From CAIVAT01 sp037128705 (GTDB lineage Bacteria > Bacteroidota > Bacteroidia > Bacteroidales > FEN-979): 64,000 nt of DNA. Each line of letters starts with the position of its first letter. Within the stretch, counting starts at the first letter, position 1. The notes beneath the pieces are model-generated. The model did not search any database. It was not told the origin of the DNA and was given only the letters and a program-made list of their open reading frames with translations. The stretch lies in contig JBAXVX010000012.1 in the NCBI GenBank assembly GCA_037128705.1, forward strand, positions 1 to 64,000, written 5' to 3'. The translations under genes and the position numbers were made by a program. Of the stretch, positions 41,669 to 51,027 are shown piece after piece.

Positions 41669-43519
41669 ATGACCGACATCATACGCCTCTTACCGGATTC
41701 AGTCGCGAACCAAATCGCAGCGGGAGAAGTTGTTCAACGGCCGGCCTCCGCAGTAAAAGAATTAATGGAAAACACCATTGATGCCGGTGCTACCGATATT
41801 AAACTGATTATTAAAGAATCCGGCAAATTACTCATCCAGGTTATTGACAACGGGTGCGGTATGTCAGAACGCGATGCCCGCATGTGTTTTGAGCGTCATG
41901 CAACATCCAAAATTTCAAAAGCCGACGACCTTCTGGCTATCCGAACCCTGGGATTTCGCGGAGAAGCGCTCGCATCCATCGCCTCAGTCGCACAGGTAGA
42001 ACTTAAATCAAAAAGGCATGAAGATGAAATCGGAACCTGCATCCTGATTGAAGGCACCGAGTTCAAAAGCCAGGTACCCGTGAATTGTCAGAACGGCACC
42101 TCCGTGAGTGTGAAGAACCTGTTTTTCAACGTTCCTGCACGCCGGAATTTTTTAAAATCAAATACGCTTGAATTAAAATATATCATTGAGGAATTTTTCC
42201 GCATATCCCTTGTCAATCCTGACATTGCGTTTACTTTTTATAACCAGGACAAGGTCCTGTTCCAACTCCCCGCGGGAAACCTCAAACAGAGAATAATAAA
42301 TTTATATGGCCCGGCATACGCTCAACGGCTGATACCCGTCGAACAACAAACCGAACTTGTCAATATTTCAGGTTTTTTAGGTAAACCCGAATTTGCAAAA
42401 AAGACAAGGGGTGAACAGTATTTCTTCACCAACGGAAGATTTATGAAAAGTCCGTACCTCCATCATGCTGTCGAAAGTGCCTTTAAGGAATTAATCCCGG
42501 ATGACTCTGTCCCCTCCTATTTTATTTACATGGAGGTGGACCCGCAAACCATCGATGTCAATATTCATCCGACAAAAACTGAAATTAATTTCCAGGACAT
42601 TAAAAGCATTTACGCCATCCTGCACGCGGCAGTTAAGCAATCCATTGGTAAATTCAATGTCTCCCCCACCCTGGATTTCGATGTTGAACAGAGTATTAAC
42701 ATACCATTTTTTCCTGAAAACCGGCCAATAAAACAACCCACCATCACGATCAACCCCAATTACAACCCGTTTGAAAAAAGAACAGAACCTCAAACAAAGT
42801 TCCCATTTTCACCACGACAAACTCAATCTGTGCAGGGATGGCAGGATTTTTATTCACCGGCGCCCCCGCCTGCAGAAAAATTTGAGTTTCCTTCTGCCGG
42901 CCAGGAGTCAAAGGTTGATTCACCAAAACATCTGACGGATGAAAATTTTTCAGAACGGAAGAGGAGTTTCCAGGTAGCCAACGCCTACATCATAACCCAT
43001 ACGCAATCAGGAGTCGTTATCCTTGATCAGCAAAATGCCCACGAACGAATTCTATACGAACGCATCCTGGATCAGAAACGAACCAACGATGTCTCGGTGC
43101 AACGCCAATTGATTCCTCAAACCATCACCCTGAGCCCTGATAATGCTCAACTTTTCCTGGAATGGAAGGATTATTTTACAGAACTTGGATTTGAAATCAA
43201 TGATTTTGGAAAGGGATCTTTTGTCATCCATGCAATTCCGGTGAAAGTGGAAGTTGCAGACATCGGGTTATTTATAGAATCTTTGCTTGAATCACTGAAA
43301 ACACCCGGAAAAGAGAACAAAATGAACCAAAGTCAGATCCTGGCAAAGACACTGGCTAAAAAACTTGCAGTAAAACGGGGTAAAAGACTCCAGCAACAGG
43401 AAATAGACTCTATTATTGAAAATCTTTTTGCCTGCAGGATTCCCGATGCATCTCCGGATGGGAAACCCACCATGATCATGCTTGCATTTGAGGAGCTTAA
43501 CAGGAAATTTAAAATTTAA
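41669..43519 (+). CDS. mutL: DNA mismatch repair protein MutL
   Basis: This 616-residue protein has the GHKL ATPase domain with conserved IAAGEVVQRPASAVKEL and VIDNGCGM, TLGFRGEALASI, and the second motif HPTKTEINF. The C-terminal dimerisation domain (about 430-616) carries a changed DQHA-type motif (DQQNAHER) and SPDGKPT where endonuclease-type MutLs often have CPHGRPT. Such changes are common in Bacteroidota MutL, so the latent nuclease is probably absent. The length is normal. It starts a run of generic genes (rhomboids, EEP hydrolase, uvrB) unrelated to the biosynthetic region. Confidence 0.95.
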   Translation: MTDIIRLLPDSVANQIAAGEVVQRPASAVKELMENTIDAGATDIKLIIKESGKLLIQVIDNGCGMSERDARMCFERHATSKISKADDLLAIRTLGFRGEALASIASVAQVELKSKRHEDEIGTCILIEGTEFKSQVPVNCQNGTSVSVKNLFFNVPARRNFLKSNTLELKYIIEEFFRISLVNPDIAFTFYNQDKVLFQLPAGNLKQRIINLYGPAYAQRLIPVEQQTELVNISGFLGKPEFAKKTRGEQYFFTNGRFMKSPYLHHAVESAFKELIPDDSVPSYFIYMEVDPQTIDVNIHPTKTEINFQDIKSIYAILHAAVKQSIGKFNVSPTLDFDVEQSINIPFFPENRPIKQPTITINPNYNPFEKRTEPQTKFPFSPRQTQSVQGWQDFYSPAPPPAEKFEFPSAGQESKVDSPKHLTDENFSERKRSFQVANAYIITHTQSGVVILDQQNAHERILYERILDQKRTNDVSVQRQLIPQTITLSPDNAQLFLEWKDYFTELGFEINDFGKGSFVIHAIPVKVEVADIGLFIESLLESLKTPGKENKMNQSQILAKTLAKKLAVKRGKRLQQQEIDSIIENLFACRIPDASPDGKPTMIMLAFEELNRKFKI

Positions 43520-43534
43520 TGATCATAATCAATT

Positions 43535-44371
43535 ATGTCTCAGCAATATAGCCCGGCAGGATTCAGCCTGCTTCCTCCAGTTGTAAAAAATCTGCTGATT
43601 ATCAACGGATTATTTTTCCTTGCAACCGTATCCCTGAACTCTGCCTATGGTATTGAGCTGGACAGCATACTGGGATTACACTATTTCCAGTCAGATCTAT
43701 TCAGTCCATACCAGTTTGTCACCTACATGTTTGTGCATGCGAATTTCTCACACGTACTTTTTAACATGTTTGCCCTCTGGATGTTCGGTTACCTCCTCGA
43801 GAATGTATGGGGATCCAAGCGTTTCCTGACCTACTACCTGATTACCGGGATCGGCGCCGCCATGGTTCAGACTTTCGTGAGCTGGCTCGACATCTCCTCC
43901 ATCCAGGCCGCTGCACAAACCTATGCTTCAAACCCAACCCTGGATAGCTTTGTGGCCTTTGTCAGGCATTATTACCCCCGTCATTATGATGCTGAAGGGA
44001 CCATCAGGAATTTTATCAGTGAGTGGTCGCTTTCCAGGAACAGCCCTGGCTACATACCACAATCACTGGAATATATCAGCCAGTTAATGAAATTAAGGAT
44101 GGACATCCCGACCGTTGGCGCTTCAGGAGCTGTTTATGGGATACTCCTTGCATTTGGCATGATGTTCCCGAACATGTTGGTTTATGTATATTTTCTTTTT
44201 CCCATAAAGGCCAAATGGATTGTGATCGCCTATGGCGCAATTGAACTTTTCGCCGGAATTTCAAACAATCCCAGTGACAATGTTGCACATTTTGCCCATT
44301 TGGGAGGTATGATCTTTGGTTTCTTTTTAATTTTATACTACCGTAAACGTCAAGACCATTTTTCAACATGA
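43535..44371 (+). CDS. Rhomboid family intramembrane serine protease 1
   Basis: This 278-residue membrane protein has a rhomboid core. The substrate-gate region reads YMFVHANFSHVLFNMFALWMF, the active Ser is in GASGAVYG and the His in HFAHLGG. The Ser-His dyad is complete. A loop of about 75 residues between helices (about 105-180) is longer than in simple rhomboids. It overlaps the second rhomboid by ATGA, and the pair is probably co-transcribed. Confidence 0.92.
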   Translation: MSQQYSPAGFSLLPPVVKNLLIINGLFFLATVSLNSAYGIELDSILGLHYFQSDLFSPYQFVTYMFVHANFSHVLFNMFALWMFGYLLENVWGSKRFLTYYLITGIGAAMVQTFVSWLDISSIQAAAQTYASNPTLDSFVAFVRHYYPRHYDAEGTIRNFISEWSLSRNSPGYIPQSLEYISQLMKLRMDIPTVGASGAVYGILLAFGMMFPNMLVYVYFLFPIKAKWIVIAYGAIELFAGISNNPSDNVAHFAHLGGMIFGFFLILYYRKRQDHFST

Positions 44372-45303
44372 TGAACTACAATTACCGGCAACCATCAAAC
44401 CCGCTTGAGGAATTCAGGAAATTCTTCAGGCAGGGATCAAGTTTGTCCGTGTTGATACTGATCAATGTTGTTGTGTGGGTCTTTATCCAGGCGCTCAGGG
44501 TCATCTTATTCATTTATAATAACCCCGACAGTGAGGCAGCCGGCACGCTTGTACTTCATGCACTGGCGATTCCTGCAAATGTTCCAGCAATAATGGCCAG
44601 GCCGTGGACAGTCCTGACCTATATGTTTTTGCATATTGATATCTGGCACCTTCTTTTTAACATGATCTGGCTCTACTGGTTCGGAAAAATTTTCCTTGAG
44701 TTTTTACCCTCCAGGCATTTGATTTTCGTTTATCTGACGGGTGGGTTTGCAGGTGCGCTCGTTTATGTTGCTGCTTTTAACACCTTCCCGGTTTTTGGGG
44801 CCATACTTCCTGTTTCCTTTGCACTGGGGGCCTCCGCCTCTGTGATGGCTATCGTAACAGCAATCTCCTTCTATGTGCCCGATTATACCATCCAGCTTTT
44901 CCTGGTAGGGAAGATCAGGATTCTCTACCTCGCGATCATTTTGTTTGTTTTTGATTTCTTTATGATCCCGTCAGGCAATGCAGGAGGTCACCTTGCCCAT
45001 ATTGGCGGTGCCTTGTTCGGGGTGATTTTCAGCCAGGTGGTCCATCTTTCGAAAAATTCATTTAAGACCGGTGATTCATCATCATTTCTAAACAGTTTCT
45101 TTGACAAATTTCGGAGAAAAAATAAGCCATTTCAAAGCCGGCCAGATTATTCCAGGCCTGTCTCCGATGATGACTACAACCGGAATAAAAAGGCTAGTCA
45201 GGATAAAGTCGATGACATTCTTGAGAAAATTTCAAAAGGAGGTTATGACAGCCTGACCAAGGAAGAAAAGGAGTTTTTATTCAGGACATCCAACAAGCGA
45301 TGA
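44368..45303 (+). CDS. Rhomboid family intramembrane serine protease 2 with C-terminal tail
   Basis: This 311-residue protein has a rhomboid core with FLHIDIWHLLFNMIWLYWFG, Ser in GASASVMA and His in HLAHIGG, so the dyad is intact. A charged cytoplasmic tail (about 225-311) contains a short helix pair ending in LTKEEKEFLFRTSNK, a pattern seen in Bacteroidota rhomboids with a small C-terminal domain. It overlaps rhomboid 1 by four bases and precedes the EEP hydrolase by 16 bp. Confidence 0.9.
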   Translation: MMNYNYRQPSNPLEEFRKFFRQGSSLSVLILINVVVWVFIQALRVILFIYNNPDSEAAGTLVLHALAIPANVPAIMARPWTVLTYMFLHIDIWHLLFNMIWLYWFGKIFLEFLPSRHLIFVYLTGGFAGALVYVAAFNTFPVFGAILPVSFALGASASVMAIVTAISFYVPDYTIQLFLVGKIRILYLAIILFVFDFFMIPSGNAGGHLAHIGGALFGVIFSQVVHLSKNSFKTGDSSSFLNSFFDKFRRKNKPFQSRPDYSRPVSDDDYNRNKKASQDKVDDILEKISKGGYDSLTKEEKEFLFRTSNKR

Positions 45304-45319
45304 TCTAACATGGGGTTTA

Positions 45320-46435
45320 ATGAAAGTGGGTCGATCTTTTTTAGCTAAGTTCCTGTTATCGATAAATATTTTGGCAGTGATAGGCTTATTTGCCTCCTAC
45401 GGTGCCAGCTATATCAGTCCTGATAAATTTTGGGTGTTTGGTTTGTTCGGACTGGCCTATCCCCTTTTTCTGATTATCAATGCCATATTTGTACTGGTTT
45501 GGCTGATGCTTTGGAAACGATTTGCCTTTATTTCCCTTATTGCAATCCTGCTCGGATGGAACAGCCTTCTCTCCCTATTTCCCGTTCGTATTACTCAACC
45601 GGTAATCCCTGCCGGACTGGCGCTTAAAGTGGTTAGTTTTAACGTTCATCACTTTTATGGAAACCAGCGTGCCGAAAGCATACCAGAAACAAGAGGTAAA
45701 ATCACCAATTTTCTTGCAGAAGAAGGGGCAGACATCATTTGTATCCAGGAATTCTTTGCCATTGGGGATACCTTTTCCAAAACCTTCGACAGATTTGCGA
45801 AATCGATCCGGATGGATCATTATGCCTTTAAAAATTATAAGACCTTTTATAATAAACGAAAGATTGTTGCCATTGCCTCGTTTTCAAAATATCCAATTGT
45901 AAATACCGGCTGTTTTCAGCTTCAGGACCGGCTGTTATTTTCAATTTATTCTGATATAGTCATTAAAGGAGATACAATCCGGGTATTCAACCTCCACCTG
46001 GAATCGATCCGGTTTGGGAATGATGACTATTCGTTCTATGCCCAGTTTACCGAGCCGGCCAAAGAGACAGCACCACTCAGTGAAGGATCCAAACGCATGT
46101 TGTCAAAACTCCGGAGATCGTTTATCCTGAGGTCGAAACAGGTTCAGATGATTGCATCCCATATTGCAGATTGTCCATATCCGGTAATACTTGCAGGAGA
46201 TTTCAATGATACACCTTCATCCTACACCTACCATCAATTGACCTCAGGTCTGTTTGATACCTACAGAGAGGTTGGCAAAGTGTTTTTTGAAGGAACCTAT
46301 TCCGGAAAGCTGCCCTCTTTCAGAATTGATTATATACTTCATTCAAAGGAATTTAAACCATTGGTATATAAGAAAATAGAGGTTGACCTCTCTGATCATT
46401 ATCCGATTACCACAACGTTGATTTTAAACCCCTAA
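45320..46435 (+). CDS. Membrane-anchored endonuclease/exonuclease/phosphatase family protein
   Basis: This 371-residue protein has three N-terminal membrane helices (about 10-105). An extracytoplasmic catalytic domain of the EEP superfamily follows, with SFNVHHF, ICIQEFF, LAGDFNDTPSS and SDHYPITTTL. The metal- and His-binding positions are in place. In Bacteroidota such proteins are common beside rhomboids. The substrate (nucleic acid or phosphodiester lipid) is unknown. Confidence 0.9.
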   Translation: MKVGRSFLAKFLLSINILAVIGLFASYGASYISPDKFWVFGLFGLAYPLFLIINAIFVLVWLMLWKRFAFISLIAILLGWNSLLSLFPVRITQPVIPAGLALKVVSFNVHHFYGNQRAESIPETRGKITNFLAEEGADIICIQEFFAIGDTFSKTFDRFAKSIRMDHYAFKNYKTFYNKRKIVAIASFSKYPIVNTGCFQLQDRLLFSIYSDIVIKGDTIRVFNLHLESIRFGNDDYSFYAQFTEPAKETAPLSEGSKRMLSKLRRSFILRSKQVQMIASHIADCPYPVILAGDFNDTPSSYTYHQLTSGLFDTYREVGKVFFEGTYSGKLPSFRIDYILHSKEFKPLVYKKIEVDLSDHYPITTTLILNP

Positions 46436-46446
46436 AACTTCCGCCG

Positions 46447-48486
46447 GTGGATTTTAAACTCACATCCGAATTTATTCCTACCGGAGATCAGCCGGAGGCC
46501 ATAAAACAACTCGTTGAAGGCATTCAGCGCGGTGATCCGTCTCAGGTTCTGCATGGTGTGACTGGTTCAGGGAAGACCTTTACAATTGCCAACGTGATCC
46601 AGCAGGTTCAGAAACCCACCCTTGTTTTCAGCCACAACAAAACACTGGCAGCCCAGTTGTACGGTGAGTTTAAGCAGTTTTTTCCTGAAAACGCGGTTGA
46701 ATTTTTTGTTTCGTATTATGATTATTACCAGCCCGAGGCCTTTATCCCGGTAACCAATACCTATATTGAAAAAGATCTTTCAATCAATGAAGAGATTGAA
46801 AAACTCAGATTGAGCGCCTCTTCAGCCCTTTTATCAGGCAGACGCGATATCATCGTCGTCTCCTCGGTCTCCTGTATCTATGGGATTGGGAACCCTGATG
46901 ATTTCAACCAGAATGTAATTCGTCTGAAAACCGGAGACCAGGTTGGCCGGAAAAAACTGCTGCAGTCCCTGGTCAATAGTCTCTACGCAAGAACAGAAGG
47001 AGATTTTACACGCGGGCGGTTTAGGGTAAAGGGAGATTCAGTCGATATCTTCCCTGCTTATCTTGACATCGCCTACCGGGTCATTTTCATAGGGAACGAG
47101 GTGGAGGTTATGGAATCATTCGATCCTTTAACCGGACGAAAAATTGAGTCCATGGAATTAATGACCCTTTACCCGGCCAATATTTTCGTCACTTCCCAGG
47201 ATAAAATGAGGGAAGCCCTGGTTGAAATCCAGGATGACATGATTAAGCAGTGTGCCTATTTCAGGGAAAACGGGAAGGAAATGGAAGCAAAGCGGCTCGA
47301 GGACAGGGTAAGTTATGACATCGAAATGATGCGTGAACTTGGCTACTGCTCAGGCATTGAAAACTATTCCAGGTATTTTGACGGCAGAACCTCAGGTTCG
47401 CGCCCATTCTGCCTGCTTGATTTTTTTCCTGATGATTTCCTGATGGTAATCGATGAAAGCCATGTTACCGTTCCCCAGGTCAGGGCCATGTATGGAGGGG
47501 ATCGTTCACGCAAGCAAACCCTGGTAGAATACGGGTTCAGGCTTCCATCGGCGATGGATAACCGGCCTTTGAAATTCGAGGAATTCTGGACCATAGTCAG
47601 CCAGACAATCTATGTCAGCGCAACTCCTGCCGATTTTGAACTCCAGGAATGCGAAGGGGTGATGGTTGAGCAGGTAATTCGTCCGACAGGTTTGCTTGAT
47701 CCCTACACTGAAGTCAGGCCAAGTTTAAGGCAGATTGATGATCTCCAGGAGGAGATTGACCAGCGCATAAAAAAGAATGAACGGACCCTGGTGACTACCC
47801 TTACGAAACGAATGGCGGAAGAACTTACAAACTATTTTACCAGGGTTGGCATCCGGTGCAGGTATATCCACGCGGATGTAGATACGCTTGAACGGGTAGA
47901 AATATTAAGGGATCTTCGGCTTGGGACATTTGACGTTCTGGTCGGGGTAAACCTGTTACGCGAAGGTCTCGACCTCCCTGAAGTTTCACTGGTAGCCATC
48001 CTTGATGCCGATAAGGAAGGTTTTCTGCGCTCTGAAAGGTCCCTGACCCAGACTGCGGGGCGGGCTGCCCGGAATATTAACAGCAGGGTAATCATGTATG
48101 CCGATAAAGTCACCGAGTCGATGAAACGGATGATGAACGAAACAAACCGCCGGAGAGAAAAGCAGATCGCCTACAATTCATTGAATAATATAACCCCGAC
48201 ACAGATCACCAAAAGCAACCGTGAAATTCTGGGTCAGACGACAGTCGCTGACGGTAAATCAAAAATACCTTCTGCCTATATTGAAAAAGAGTATTCAGAT
48301 ATCGCAGCCGACCCGATAATTCAGTACCTTTCGAAGGAAAAACTGCAGAAATTAGTTGGCAAAAACAGGAAAGCGATGGAGGATGCCGTAAAAAGCCTGG
48401 ATTTTCTGGAAGCAGCCCGGCTTCGGGATGAACTTAAATCATTGACTAAAATGCTTGAAGGACTGTCAATTAAGGATAATCAGTGA
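46447..48486 (+). CDS. uvrB: Excinuclease ABC subunit B
   Basis: This 679-residue helicase-like subunit starts at GTG and binds damaged DNA with UvrA. It has Walker A GVTGSGKTF, the beta-hairpin region YYDYYQPEAFIP, Walker B VIDESHV, helicase motif QTAGRAARN and a C-terminal UVR domain. The length and motifs are fully typical. It is 11 bp after the EEP hydrolase gene. The next gene starts a separate unit behind its own -7 box. Confidence 0.97.
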   Translation: MDFKLTSEFIPTGDQPEAIKQLVEGIQRGDPSQVLHGVTGSGKTFTIANVIQQVQKPTLVFSHNKTLAAQLYGEFKQFFPENAVEFFVSYYDYYQPEAFIPVTNTYIEKDLSINEEIEKLRLSASSALLSGRRDIIVVSSVSCIYGIGNPDDFNQNVIRLKTGDQVGRKKLLQSLVNSLYARTEGDFTRGRFRVKGDSVDIFPAYLDIAYRVIFIGNEVEVMESFDPLTGRKIESMELMTLYPANIFVTSQDKMREALVEIQDDMIKQCAYFRENGKEMEAKRLEDRVSYDIEMMRELGYCSGIENYSRYFDGRTSGSRPFCLLDFFPDDFLMVIDESHVTVPQVRAMYGGDRSRKQTLVEYGFRLPSAMDNRPLKFEEFWTIVSQTIYVSATPADFELQECEGVMVEQVIRPTGLLDPYTEVRPSLRQIDDLQEEIDQRIKKNERTLVTTLTKRMAEELTNYFTRVGIRCRYIHADVDTLERVEILRDLRLGTFDVLVGVNLLREGLDLPEVSLVAILDADKEGFLRSERSLTQTAGRAARNINSRVIMYADKVTESMKRMMNETNRRREKQIAYNSLNNITPTQITKSNREILGQTTVADGKSKIPSAYIEKEYSDIAADPIIQYLSKEKLQKLVGKNRKAMEDAVKSLDFLEAARLRDELKSLTKMLEGLSIKDNQ

Positions 48487-48553
48487 TGTTCCTTACGTAA
48501 ATAACTTTTATCCTTTGTTAATATCTTCTTTCTGCATTTCATACATATTTGAA

Positions 48554-48561
48554 TATATTTG
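48554..48561 (+). promoter_or_regulatory. Bacteroidota -7 box (TATATTTG) at the head of the polysaccharide locus
   Basis: TATATTTG fits TAnnTTTG and ends 18 nt before the ATG at 48580. The genes from here to 56715 are tightly packed, so it is a likely main promoter. Confidence 0.55.
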
Positions 48562-48579
48562 CTTACCAAAATAAGATTC

Positions 48580-48978
48580 ATGAAGAAAAAGATACTCGCA
48601 ATTGATGATGAAAAGAGTATCCGGTTTATCATCGAAAATACGTTTAATAAGGATTTCGAAGTTACTTCGATCAGTAACGGCATGGATGCCTTATTTTATT
48701 TGCAGACCGGAAATCTGCCGGATGTAATTATTTGTGATGTTGAAATGCCTGTTTTAAATGGCTTTGAATTTATCAGAAGGATTCGTGAAAGTGGCTTCTT
48801 TGATGAGATTCCATTGATTATGCTTTCCGGGAAAGAAGAAAGTGCCGACAAGATCAAATGCTTTGAAATGGGGGCCGATGATTATGTTCTTAAACCATTT
48901 AACCCCAAAGAACTCATAGCAAGAATCAAACGCCGGCTGGAATTTAAGGAATTATACTCGCAACGCAGAGGGAACTAG
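48580..48978 (+). CDS. Stand-alone response regulator receiver
   Basis: This 132-residue single-domain receiver starts at 48580 (MKKKILAIDDE); an earlier codon at 48559 overlaps the -7 box. The phosphoacceptor is Asp53 in IICDVEMP, with the acidic pair at 9-10 and Lys in YVLKPFN. No output domain is present. It is six bases before the sugar transferase, which carries a degenerate receiver itself, so the two proteins may interact to control polysaccharide initiation. No cognate kinase gene is next to it. Confidence 0.92.
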   Translation: MKKKILAIDDEKSIRFIIENTFNKDFEVTSISNGMDALFYLQTGNLPDVIICDVEMPVLNGFEFIRRIRESGFFDEIPLIMLSGKEESADKIKCFEMGADDYVLKPFNPKELIARIKRRLEFKELYSQRRGN

Positions 48979-48984
48979 TGTTTT

Positions 48985-50217
48985 ATGGATGAAGCTTCAG
49001 TCACACCTTTGAAAATTCTTTATATTGGCAATGATCAGAAAACCATTGATCTATTCCAGAAAAGCGATTTATTTGACGTTACTCAGCTCCCGAACGGGCT
49101 TGCCTCACTTTATTTTTTAACAAACAGTAATTTCAATCTTTTTGACCTGGATCAGGATACCCGGTTTGAAAAGGTGTATCAGCAAACGCATGCGATTGAT
49201 GCAATCCTATGCGAATTTATCCTGCCGGGAATAAATGGCTTATCCTTCTATCGCAAGCTTAAACTGAACAAGGTCTATCAGAAAACTCCATTTATCATCA
49301 TTTCCCTGGTCCGGGATGAAGGGATCAAAATGGAGTCATTTAATATGGGCATCGATGATTTTTATCATAAAGAATTAAATCTCTTCAATATCCATAGCCG
49401 TATTCTTTTTCTGAAAAAGTTTAAGACCGAATATGTCCCCAAGCCCATGTCGCTTCAGGATGAAAACATGACGCCGTATAAGACTCCATTGCCAAAACGC
49501 ATTTTCGATGTAACCCTTGCTTTATTGGCTCTGTTGATTTTATCCCCAATTATGCTACTGACTGTTATTGCCATTTTAACTGAGTCCCGTGGCAAGGTCT
49601 ATTATATAGCCAAACGGGTAGGTGCCAATTATAGAATATTCGATTTCTACAAGTTCAGATCCATGTATCCTGATGCAGATGCCCGCATTAAAGATGTGGC
49701 TCACCTGAACCAATATATTGGCGAATCGGTTGAGGCTACCTGTTCGGAATGTGATAAACTAGCTGCAGGTCAAACCTGTTCACCCATCGTATATTATGAT
49801 GGTGAAGAAATCTGCGAGCGCCTTGCAAATAGAAAACGCAGCGCAAAAAAAGCATTTCTGAAAATCAAGGATGATCCAAGAATAACCCGGGTCGGCAGAT
49901 TTATAAGGATGGCCAGTATTGATGAATTGCCGCAACTCTTTAACATCATTAAAGGAGATATGTCGATTGTGGGGAACCGCCCGTTGCCAATGAATGAAGC
50001 AGAAGCACTGACGAAAAAAAAATGGAGCCGACGCTTCAGGGCTGCATCAGGTTTAACCGGCCTGTGGCAAGTTGAAAAACGTGGCAAAAAGGGAACCATG
50101 TCTGAAGAAGAAAGATTTGCCCTGGATAATTATTATGCTGAACACAATTCTTTCTGGGGTGATATAAAATTGATCATCCGAACCTTTGCAGTATTCATTC
50201 AAAAAGAAAATGTCTAA
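48985..50217 (+). CDS. Initiating sugar-phosphate transferase with N-terminal pseudo-receiver
   Basis: This 410-residue protein has an N-terminal receiver-like domain (about 8-150) in which the phosphoacceptor position is Glu77 (ILCEFILPG), so it cannot be phosphorylated in the usual way. The C-terminal sugar transferase (about 165-405) has one membrane helix (VTLALLALLILSPIMLLTVI) and the family motifs KFRSM, IDELPQLFNI and ASGLTGLWQVE. A Cys-rich insert (CSECDK, QTCSP, ICERL) lies near 252-280. It should link the first sugar phosphate to undecaprenyl phosphate. A receiver fused to this enzyme is unusual. Confidence 0.9.
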   Translation: MDEASVTPLKILYIGNDQKTIDLFQKSDLFDVTQLPNGLASLYFLTNSNFNLFDLDQDTRFEKVYQQTHAIDAILCEFILPGINGLSFYRKLKLNKVYQKTPFIIISLVRDEGIKMESFNMGIDDFYHKELNLFNIHSRILFLKKFKTEYVPKPMSLQDENMTPYKTPLPKRIFDVTLALLALLILSPIMLLTVIAILTESRGKVYYIAKRVGANYRIFDFYKFRSMYPDADARIKDVAHLNQYIGESVEATCSECDKLAAGQTCSPIVYYDGEEICERLANRKRSAKKAFLKIKDDPRITRVGRFIRMASIDELPQLFNIIKGDMSIVGNRPLPMNEAEALTKKKWSRRFRAASGLTGLWQVEKRGKKGTMSEEERFALDNYYAEHNSFWGDIKLIIRTFAVFIQKENV

Positions 50218-50244
50218 GAACCCGATAAACAGCAATAAGTGGAT

Positions 50245-51027
50245 ATGAGAGCAAGATATATTATTTTAATGATTATTTTTCTTTTGAACTTTCCACTCTA
50301 TTTTTTTGGACAGGGATCATCAAAACCTGGGGGTTCACCGGATTCAACCGCAACATTCAACCCCTTTGTGGATGATATCACCCTGCGCATTCCACCACTC
50401 GAAGACCTGATTGACTCTGCCATCATGAACTCCCCGGCTTTGAGATCGCAGGATGCGGATATTGCCATCTGGAAATATAAAATTAAAACTGCCAGAAGAG
50501 ATTGGATGTCAAACTTGTATATTGACGCTCTTCTGCAAAATGACACATGGGATGCCTTGACCAACAATCAGACAAACTATGGGGATAACAATTCTGTACT
50601 TTCCACTCAGAACAACAACCGGGCATTGGCGGCCCTGAGCCTTCGCTTGCCGCTGGATGATTTATGGGATCGCAGGAACAGAGTTAAAACTGCAACAAAA
50701 GAGGTTGAGAAATCGATGGCCATTAAGGATAACCAAATAATTGAATTGCGAAAGTTAATCATTGTACAATACAATCAGTTAATTGTAAATCAACGTATTC
50801 TTAAAATAGCCAATGATAATATATATGCCCAGGCTTTGCAGAAAGAGATGGGCGATAAAGAATATATCAACGGGCAGATAACGCTGTATGAGTTGGCCTT
50901 TATCAATGAAATGTACAGGAAAGCAGTAACGGACTTTGAAGAATCACGGTTTGCATTCTACAATGCCTATATGCTCCTTCAGGAGATTGCTGGCATTAAG
51001 TTCAACGTAATAAATAAAATAGATTAA
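50245..51027 (+). CDS. TolC-like outer-membrane protein, half length
   Basis: This 260-residue exported protein has a signal peptide (ILMIIFLLNFPLYFFG). The body is mostly long amphipathic helices, such as LEDLIDSAIMNSPALRSQDADI and the later coiled part near 145-240. TolC-family proteins are roughly twice as long, so this is one repeat or a shortened form. An upstream GTG at 50239 is the alternative start; the ATG at 50245 is used here. Its place right before the Wzz/Wzc-like gene, and the lack of a Wza-type gene, suggest it may be the outer-membrane part of the polymer exporter. Confidence 0.75.
   Translation: MRARYIILMIIFLLNFPLYFFGQGSSKPGGSPDSTATFNPFVDDITLRIPPLEDLIDSAIMNSPALRSQDADIAIWKYKIKTARRDWMSNLYIDALLQNDTWDALTNNQTNYGDNNSVLSTQNNNRALAALSLRLPLDDLWDRRNRVKTATKEVEKSMAIKDNQIIELRKLIIVQYNQLIVNQRILKIANDNIYAQALQKEMGDKEYINGQITLYELAFINEMYRKAVTDFEESRFAFYNAYMLLQEIAGIKFNVINKID

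Noticed and set aside
41669..43519. MutL with altered endonuclease motifs as a novelty
   Set aside because: The changed DQHA and CPHGRP positions are common in Bacteroidota MutL, so this is not unusual.
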